The translations under genes were made by a program, and so were the position numbers. 20,726 nucleotides of DNA from Dunaliella salina (lineage: Eukaryota > Chlorophyta > Chlorophyceae > Chlamydomonadales > Dunaliellaceae). The notes beneath the pieces are model-generated. The model worked only from the letters and a program-made list of their open reading frames with translations, was not told the origin of the DNA and ran no database searches. Numbering within the stretch: the stretch's first letter is position 1; each line of letters starts with the position of its first letter. This document shows positions 20,101 through 20,726 of the stretch, in pieces. The stretch is taken from positions 75,726 to 96,451 of the forward strand of contig MU069944.1 of assembly GCA_002284615.2 (NCBI GenBank). Direction: 5' to 3'.

Positions 20101-20620
20101 ACAGCTCTGCTAAACTCATGCCAGCCCTGCTCGATTCACTCGCACACAGCTCCGTGCCACAGCACCCACCATGCCCACAATGACCAATAAATTCAGCTGG
20201 CTGTCACTCGGGCGCTGCCTCATGAGGTTCTATCCCCACAGCACGCCCACAAGCTCTGCCGCACTCATGCCAGCCCTGCTTGATTCACTCATACACAGCA
20301 ACGCCTCACAGCACCCGCCGTGCCGCAAATAACCAGCACACGCAGCTGGGCCTTCCTTCACACTTCCACCAGCTCCGTCGCACCCATGCCAGCCCTGTTC
20401 GCATCACTCGCACACAGCGATGTGCCACATCACCCACCGTGCCCACGATGACCAGAAGATTCAGCTGGCTGTCACTCGGGCACTGCCTCATGACATTCAA
20501 CCCCCACAGCGCGTCCACAAGCTCTGCCGCACTCATGCCAGACCTGCCGACGTCACTTGGTGACCCATCATGAAGTGTGCGTGTCCCAGGAGAGGTCCGG
20601 CTCCCATCAGAGATCTTCGC
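2176..20620 (-). CDS. Multi-exon OPR-like helical-repeat protein gene (partial, both ends unresolved)
   Basis: Overall gene span; the exons are listed separately. Proposed exons, in transcription order: about 20620-20438, 18441-17748, 17186-17008, 16383-16343, 15883-15770, then a gap, 13107-12815, 10550-10389, 10169-10119, (9398-9315), 8949-8665, 7769-7688, 5825-5690, 3867-3714, 3064-2984, (2216-2176). Phases agree across every adjacent pair tested except the gap between 15770 and 13107. The joined product has repeated segments of the form Leu-rich helix, a Pro-containing turn, then a Trp/Phe/Leu helix, for example FRPAPPHLAAFMARTE followed by ELLGSCQADIQ, and RIQPSDVLLERLAASL. This resembles the roughly 38-residue OPR repeat of green-algal organelle RNA-binding proteins. 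PolyQ and Ser/Pro/Ala linkers separate repeat blocks. No RAP domain, start codon, targeting peptide or terminal stop was found. A role in organelle RNA maturation or translation is family-level inference; the RNA target cannot be read. A related helical-repeat family (HEAT-like, FASTK-like) is the main alternative. Confidence 0.72.
2190..2640 (-). repeat. 120-bp tandem repeat, about four copies
   Basis: The unit begins GCATGAAGCGGAGATGCCAT and contains GCCTTGTGTGCAGGCGTGTG and CAAGCCAGGCATATGTACGC. Copies lie near 2190, 2305, 2425 and 2540; the first two are almost identical. The 120-bp period is a multiple of three, so long ORFs arise on both strands without implying coding. Confidence 0.9.
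2850..2940. repeat. CA-rich low-complexity tract
   Basis: Interrupted (CA)n / CCCACACA sequence directly downstream of exon m on the minus strand. Confidence 0.85.
2984..3064 (-). CDS. Exon m: short helical exon
   Basis: 81 bp, phase 0 in and out. The acceptor is TGTGATTTTCAACAG; the donor is GTGCAA. It reads LDVRLGPLVELCLEELAENC then RTAIALE, an amphipathic helix pair. Five copies of its acceptor and exon start are found upstream at 3172, 3276, 3393, 3439 and 3531. This copy was chosen because it alone has a full open frame, an intact acceptor and a following donor. Confidence 0.75.
3065..3545 (-). repeat. Array of exon m acceptor/exon-start copies
   Basis: Exon-equivalent first bases lie at 3064 (real), 3172, 3276, 3393, 3439 and 3531, spaced 108, 104, 117, 46 and 92. 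Most keep CAACAG or CAATAG followed by CTGGACG. Copy 3172 has lost its AG (CATCTTG). Confidence 0.8.
3714..3867 (-). CDS. Exon l: helical exon with eight-glutamine tract
   Basis: 154 bp, phase 2 in (CG + G = Arg), phase 0 out. The acceptor is AACCTACATGCAG; the donor is GTGTGT. It reads VVGEGKQRLLQGLQEACTYR, then KSGK, eight Gln (uninterrupted CAG on the coding strand, at about 3774-3797), then GDFVVPSETLLVVVPGLIK. The pure CAG tract is likely length-variable. Confidence 0.78.
4085..4150. repeat. 29-bp minisatellite, left fragment
   Basis: About two copies of CTACAGGAGGTATGGGTCTC / AGTGTTGT, the same unit as at 4535-4795. Confidence 0.75.
4151..4534. other. Unique sequence between two parts of a minisatellite
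   Basis: No gene recognised. It contains a GC-rich purine segment near 4300 and CTAGC-rich sequence near 4400-4475. It may be an insertion because the same 29-bp repeat lies on both sides, but no clear target duplication was seen. Confidence 0.35.
4535..4795. repeat. 29-30-bp minisatellite, about nine copies
   Basis: Unit of the type CAGTGTTCTACAGGAGATAT + GGGTCTCAG, strongly diverged between copies. ORFs through it are repeat products. Confidence 0.88.
5091..5142. repeat. 52-base poly-C tract
   Basis: Uninterrupted C from 5091 to 5142, followed by ACCCACACAC. It lies in the intron between exons k and l. Length is unreliable in sequencing. Confidence 0.95.
5170..5640. other. Intronic stretch, no gene seen
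   Basis: AT-rich, with an A-rich (A)nG tract at 5571-5598. No splice-flanked open segment recognised on either strand. Confidence 0.45.
5690..5825 (-). CDS. Exon k: OPR repeat exon
   Basis: 136 bp, phase 1 in, phase 2 out. The acceptor is CTGCTGTCCTGCAG; the donor is GTGAGT. The product is DVLLERLAASLRTAPSCPPQ then RDAEILSELIQLHLYGTPKS and DSFM. The Leu-rich helix, Cys-Pro-Pro turn and following Leu helix fit the OPR pattern. The exon's first ~80 bases and its acceptor are copied upstream at 5958 and, more decayed, at 6074, 6206, 6332 and 6718. Confidence 0.83.
5826..6730 (-). repeat. Array of exon k acceptor/exon-start copies (116-133 bp)
   Basis: Copies aligned to the first exon base lie at 5825 (real), 5958, 6074, 6206, 6332 and 6718; the last spacing of 386 is about three units. 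The 5958 copy keeps TCCTGCAG and about 80 exon bases; the 6206 copy has lost the AG. The second half of each unit contains a GCATGTTTTCATACAGTCGC segment. Confidence 0.8.
6888..7400. repeat. Higher-order repeat, 60 + 109 bp
   Basis: The core CCAGCGGTCCCAATGC lies at 6888, 6997, 7057, 7166, 7226, 7323 and 7382, so spacing alternates 109, 60, 109, 60, 97, 59. The longer spacer is AT-rich (TATATCATTATTAT-type), the shorter is not. On the minus strand many copies contain a donor-like GACGGTAAGAAGG. Confidence 0.88.
7469..7482. repeat. 14-base poly-G tract
   Basis: Uninterrupted G in the intron between exons j and k. Confidence 0.9.
7688..7769 (-). CDS. Exon j: OPR helix exon
   Basis: 82 bp, phase 0 in, phase 1 out. 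The acceptor is CTTCATCTTTTGCAG; the donor is GTGAGT. It reads ELLGSCQADIQELDSIVAAL then LTFRIQP. Joined to exon k it gives FRIQPSDVLLERLAASL, a typical OPR helix-turn-helix across an exon junction. A near-copy of its acceptor and first ~17 exon bases lies 123 bp upstream (7892); more degenerate acceptor units continue to about 8344. Confidence 0.82.
7770..8350 (-). repeat. Array of polypyrimidine-AG units upstream of exon j
   Basis: Acceptor-like runs recur on the minus strand with following base at 7769 (real), 7892, about 8010, 8093, 8159, 8234 and 8343. Examples are CTCTTCCTTTCTTCAG and TCTCTTTTCCTTCAG. The intervening parts share GCAGTGCATCAGTGCGGGGA-type sequence. The 7892 copy also repeats the exon start GAGCTGCTGGG. 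Confidence 0.75.
8665..8949 (-). CDS. Exon i: Ser/Pro linker followed by an OPR repeat
   Basis: 285 bp (95 codons), phase 0 in and out. The acceptor is CTTACTTCTTGCGTCCAG; the donor is GAG then GTAAGC. It begins with a helix NMLEAMTKRAHAVLTASEDR, then a Ser/Thr/Pro-rich linker. The C-terminal part is SQFRALLAIFATCKMYEF then RPAPPHLAAFMARTE. That part is an OPR-like unit: Leu/Ala helix, R-P-x-P-P turn, F-M helix. It continues into exon j without a phase break. Confidence 0.83.
9315..9398 (-). CDS. Possible exon, 84 bp, low support
   Basis: Bounded by the acceptor GATCCAAGCACAG and donor GTGAAT. It reads ELLGSRLLDRPNPSKHRL then LNASKHVLTQ, phase 0 on both sides, so it can be inserted between exons h and i without breaking the frame. 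It lies in a longer minus-strand open stretch (9183-9683). Another frame of the same stretch also looks coding-like but is interrupted by stops, so the call is weak. Confidence 0.33.
9693..10036. repeat. Direct duplication, about 77 bp, 266 bp apart
   Basis: 9693-9769 and 9959-10036 share GGATGGA.GCTAAAA.TGCAGATGCTTGT, then a T-rich run and GGGCACCAA.GATTG. They flank unrelated sequence between exons h and i. Confidence 0.8.
10119..10169 (-). CDS. Exon h: predicted 51-bp micro-exon
   Basis: A strong polypyrimidine acceptor (CTTTTTCTTGGTTTTCAG) and donor GTGCAA bound 17 codons reading NDEFIDIVSKIGRSNWK. Phase 0 on both sides fits exon g upstream and exon i downstream. The residues continue the helical character of exon g. 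Skipping it would also keep the frame, so it could be alternatively spliced. Confidence 0.6.
10389..10550 (-). CDS. Exon g: helical-repeat exon
   Basis: 162 bp, phase 0 in and out. The acceptor TTTACATCTTCCAG and donor GTGAGT are both strong. The product begins VCAYNRVEVGKPLGMELMRV, then VSQHAETMPLVSLISAANAA, ending QLQPPNPQQLE. The Pro-rich end fits the turn between helical repeats. No tandem copies of its borders were seen, unlike most other exons. Confidence 0.8.
10560..11020. other. Intronic stretch, nothing recognised
   Basis: Between exon g and the coding-like stretch at 11230-11340. No repeat or splice-flanked open segment was found on the minus strand. Confidence 0.45.
11230..11345 (-). 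other. Coding-like stretch, possible unplaced exon
   Basis: After TTTATAG the minus strand stays open in a Ser-rich frame (STSNFAEPSSSSLAPILTAR), and a second frame is also open for over 20 codons. No donor gives the phase 0 needed between exons f and g, so it is not placed in the gene. Confidence 0.25.
12056..12362. repeat. About 90-bp tandem repeat, four copies
   Basis: GTGAGCCTCCATGGTATCCT-type cores lie at about 12073, 12162, 12259 and 12349, with GGCAACCTCACATGCTG in the second half. It lies in the intron between exons f and g. Confidence 0.85.
12363..12800. other. Intronic stretch, nothing recognised
   Basis: Directly downstream of exon f on the minus strand. Purine-rich on the plus strand near 12600-12760. 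No repeat or gene recognised. Confidence 0.45.
12815..13107 (-). CDS. Exon f: glutamine-rich exon
   Basis: 293 bp, entered in phase 1 and left in phase 0. The acceptor is CGCTTCCCCCCAAG; the donor is GTGGGT. It starts with a helical segment, SPLELVRACLALQYLDERLE, followed by a Gln/Glu/Gly-rich stretch of about 37 residues encoded by mixed CAG/CAA codons. It ends in the helices RGELRAGLLQEMVRKLQAGQ and TLAVGDVVDVLM. The flanking segments look structured; the Gln tract is probably a flexible linker between repeat blocks. Copies of its acceptor and first 30-40 bases recur at about 13345 and 13553, with the conserved flank recurring again further upstream. Confidence 0.78.
13108..14225 (-). repeat. 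Array of exon f acceptor/exon-start units (about 208-340 bp)
   Basis: Units start with the acceptor-plus-exon f beginning at 13107 (real), 13345 and 13553; more divergent flanks at about 13890 and 14125 lack the exon start. The constant part is AGCGATGCAAGCGACAGCAG, followed by a GTCCAAGCAGGGGACAC block and CAGGCCTGCAGGCAGGAG. The second and third copies also carry a Gln-type CAG/CTG stretch, like exon f itself. The copies' CCCCCTAG is a better acceptor than the real CCCCCCAAG. Confidence 0.78.
13764..13860. repeat. 48-bp direct repeat with internal hairpin
   Basis: CACCTTGGTACACCCTTACT and the rest of a 48-bp unit occur twice in tandem, at 13764 and 13812, with one main difference. Within each unit ACACCCTT pairs with AAGGGTGT. 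Confidence 0.85.
14270..14441 (-). other. Coding-like open stretch, possible unplaced exon
   Basis: After a possible acceptor (CAAACCTTTAG) the minus strand reads EVHRSAKGTQLGSILNENLS and then TSLAAGLAAGLAGGGG into a 13-base G tract, beyond which the frame is uncertain. Composition and the phase-2 entry fit a linker exon after exon e. No convincing donor giving phase 1 was found, so it could be chance. Confidence 0.28.
14320..14332. repeat. 13-base poly-C tract
   Basis: Uninterrupted C inside the coding-like stretch at 14270-14441. Confidence 0.9.
14739..14759. repeat. 21-base poly-G tract
   Basis: Uninterrupted G; Gly/Pro ORFs through it on either strand are artefacts. Confidence 0.92.
14835..14915 (-). 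other. tRNA-like fragment (possible SINE head or tRNA pseudogene)
   Basis: The minus strand reads GCGTTTAGTGGACGAAG, then GTTATAACC, then CCCCAGTTCGAATGCTGG and CGGAGCCA. This resembles a tRNA box A, an anticodon loop with TAT, a box B and an acceptor 3' strand. The T-stem is imperfect and no pairing 5' acceptor strand was found, so it is not an intact tRNA. A 13-base inverted repeat (14851-14863 and 14939-14951) overlaps it. Confidence 0.35.
14960..15220. other. Stretch without gene; small palindrome and G tract
   Basis: CGTATTAGTAATACG is a perfect 15-base palindrome near 15064-15078. A 10-base G tract lies at 15195-15204. Nothing else recognised. Confidence 0.5.
15535..15623. repeat. Poly-G / poly-C tracts with undetermined bases
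   Basis: 10 G at 15535-15544 and 19 C at 15604-15622, with N at 15589, 15599 and 15623. Sequence quality is clearly poor here, so frames across it cannot be trusted. Confidence 0.92.
15770..15883 (-). CDS. Exon e: OPR-like segment, 3' border uncertain
   Basis: The acceptor CTCTGCCTGCAG leaves one base to complete a codon (CA + A = Gln) from exon d. The product is AQDDKLLHNFALVNVDWWDS, then LLVSALTVFPYARWKHPA. The WWDSL helix closely matches LKWWDSLQ in exon b, supporting membership of the same repeat family. Possible donors are GTGTCA after 15817 (phase 0) and GTACGC after 15770 (phase 2); the longer form is given. Neither leads directly into the phase-1 acceptor at 13107, so at least one exon lies between. 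Confidence 0.5.
15884..16330. other. Intron between exons d and e, nothing further seen
   Basis: No repeats. A minus-strand open stretch continues upstream of 15883 to about 16017, but the splice phase favours starting exon e at 15883. Confidence 0.4.
16343..16383 (-). CDS. Exon d: predicted 41-bp micro-exon
   Basis: The acceptor is TTTTCATATAAG and the donor is a near-consensus GTAAGT. It reads SLDDFLLQWMCGW plus two bases: phase 0 in, matching exon c, and phase 2 out, matching the acceptor at 15883. The joined sequence RALGAMHKLE + SLDDFLLQWMCGW completes an OPR-like helix pair across the junction. That, with the double phase match, is the reason for calling so short an exon. No transcript evidence is available. 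Confidence 0.55.
16500..16905 (-). repeat. Tandem copies of exon c tail + donor region
   Basis: The exon c end (minus strand GGGCCATGCACAAGCTCGAG) is echoed near 16852, 16744, 16636 and about 16510; spacing is 108 bp between the middle copies. Each keeps a Leu/Ala-rich GCTGCTGCGGGC core, but the donor GTATGT is lost or changed. These lie directly downstream of exon c, in its intron. Confidence 0.68.
17008..17186 (-). CDS. Exon c: OPR repeat exon
   Basis: 179 bp, entered in phase 1 and left in phase 0. The acceptor is CCCTACCATCCAG after a pyrimidine-rich tract; the donor is CTCGAG then GTATGT. The product contains ERFSNVAWVMAQSGHMPLES, followed by WRSAFVATVTGVAPELMS and IKGLLRALGAMHKLE. This is the clearest OPR pattern in the window: N-V-A-W helix, a short turn with Pro, W-x-x-x-F helix, then the L-L-R-A-L helix of the next unit. 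The tail of this exon is repeated four times in the downstream intron. Confidence 0.82.
17345..17530. repeat. Short direct repeat, about 70-78 bp units
   Basis: Three copies of GGCTGTGATGATGC with related flanks start near 17345, 17415 and 17493, in the intron between exons b and c. Confidence 0.6.
17748..18441 (-). CDS. Exon b: large exon with OPR-like ends and polyQ / Ser-Ala linker
   Basis: This is the longest exon, 694 bp (231 codons plus 1 base). The acceptor is TGTATGCAG at 18442-18450. The donor GTTAGG follows GCAG, phase 1. The product starts AQLGSLSRTSLVRALRVA, then LKWWDSLQRTLLATLSS, an OPR-like helix pair. Next come seven glutamines (about residues 61-67), a further helical segment with FETLEVLAACESAERL, a Lys/Ala/Ser/Gly-rich linker of about 50 residues, and a helical stretch LARVLLQSAHELVCAGELQQ up to a charged end with LFNFFKEREG. 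Codon use is GC-richer than the surrounding introns. Joining to the next exon gives GGT (Gly) across the junction, with exact phase agreement. Its acceptor and first ~45 bases are repeated many times upstream. Confidence 0.8.
18442..18985 (-). repeat. Tandem array of 3' splice site + exon b start (99-108 bp units)
   Basis: The acceptor-plus-exon-start core (minus strand TGCATGCAG then GCCCAGCT) recurs with the exon-equivalent first base at 18441 (real), 18546, 18652, 18760, 18864 and 18963. The next copy at 18546 keeps both the AG and the following CTCCCT..CTCGCACCTCCC block of the exon; later copies decay. Related but more scrambled units continue to about 19620. Confidence 0.8.
19083..19212. 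repeat. 14-bp minisatellite
   Basis: About nine copies of GGCCATGCAATGAG, with A/G variants at one position, lie inside the exon b acceptor array. Both flanks carry a TTTGCATGCCTGGCCAT sequence. The period is not a multiple of three, so ORFs through it are artefacts. Confidence 0.9.
19213..19620. repeat. Scrambled continuation of the exon b acceptor array
   Basis: Units contain GAGCTGGGCCTGCATGTACAGGAGAAGG (shown in two parts elsewhere) and the shared motif GGCAGCTGCACTGCTTGCA. Copies are centred near 19320, 19395, 19520 and 19605. On the minus strand several keep a pyrimidine-rich run ending in GCAG before GCCCAG. No exon is recognised here. Confidence 0.6.
19621..19840. other. Intronic stretch without recognised features
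   Basis: No repeat unit, splice-flanked open segment or RNA gene could be recognised between the acceptor array and the exon a copies. Confidence 0.5.
19840..20437 (-). repeat. Tandem decayed copies of exon a (120-149 bp units)
   Basis: The motif complementary to GCCAGCCCTGCT..ATGAGTGCGGCAGAG (ATG of exon a) is found at about 20534 (real), 20395, 20266, 20117, 19974 and 19854. Copies repeat exon coding sequence plus the donor-side GGCATGGTGGGTGCTG. Several carry stops (TAG in the 20266 copy, TGA in the 20395 copy), so they are not usable tandem exons as a set. Confidence 0.78.
20438..20620 (-). CDS. Exon a: OPR-like segment, first exon visible
   Basis: Open on the minus strand from the edge of the (CA)n tract; the 5' border is approximate because the only acceptors are weak AAG sites next to the microsatellite (about 20614-20619). 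The product runs from ISDGSRTSPGTRTLHDG, a Ser/Gly/Asp-rich linker, into SAAELVDALWGLNVMRQ and then DSQLNLLVIVGT. The ELVDALWGLNV segment matches the Leu/Trp helix typical of OPR units. The donor GTGGGT follows codon ACG, phase 0, which fits the next exon at 18441. The same exon is copied five more times downstream with stop codons, so this copy was chosen because it alone stays open with an upstream linker. Confidence 0.6.
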
Positions 20621-20627
20621 TTCCAGC

Positions 20628-20630
<3 letters not shown>

Positions 20631-20726
<96 letters not shown>
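20631..20726. repeat. (TG)n microsatellite with 33-bp substructure, runs off the window
   Basis: TG repeats from 20631 to the window end, interrupted by single A at 20661 and 20694, exactly 33 bp apart. On the gene strand this is (CA)n just upstream of exon a. Confidence 0.95.

Overview
The window looks like nuclear DNA of a green alga (Chlorophyta, probably a Chlamydomonadales / Dunaliella-like species). This is an inference from moderate GC, many GT-AG introns, glutamine-rich exons, dense mini- and microsatellites, and octotricopeptide-repeat (OPR)-like protein segments, a family greatly expanded in these algae. No bacterial-style gene, rRNA or intact tRNA is visible.

The main feature is one long, intron-rich gene on the minus strand, read from right to left across almost the whole window (about 20620 down to about 2980, perhaps 2176). 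At least thirteen exons can be proposed, from 694 bp down to micro-exons of 41-51 bp. They have plausible splice sites, and reading phases match at nearly every junction I could test. The joined product is a helical-repeat protein with OPR-like segments (Leu-rich helix, then a Pro/Trp-containing helix, about 38 residues per unit) and polyQ or Ser/Pro/Ala-rich linkers. Proteins of this type usually act in chloroplasts or mitochondria on specific RNAs. Both gene ends are outside the window or unresolved, and no RAP or other catalytic domain was seen. Phase bookkeeping says at least one exon between 13108 and 15770 is still missing.

The unusual part is the introns. At many exon borders the exon edge plus its splice site has been copied in tandem into the adjoining intron (units about 45-240 bp, mostly 100-135 bp). 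Upstream of exons at 18441, 13107, 7769, 5825, 3064 (and probably 2216) lie arrays of degenerate 3' splice sites with the first bases of the exon. Downstream of exons ending at 20438 and 17008 lie arrays of the exon tail, one of them with the donor-like end. Some copies keep good acceptor sequence and coding-like reading for about 25 codons; others have lost the AG or carry stops. I know of no described system that matches this.

Other contents are: the broken end of a probable non-LTR retrotransposon (about 1172-1840) inside a 1.5-kb insertion that splits a minisatellite; two long hairpins (612-706 and 1731-1858); further minisatellites (14, 26, 29, 58, 90 and 120 bp and a 60+109-bp higher-order repeat); seven poly-C/poly-G tracts of 10 or more; a tRNA-like fragment near 14850; and a (TG)n tract with 33-bp substructure at the right edge. 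Plus-strand ORFs appear to be products of repeats rather than genes.
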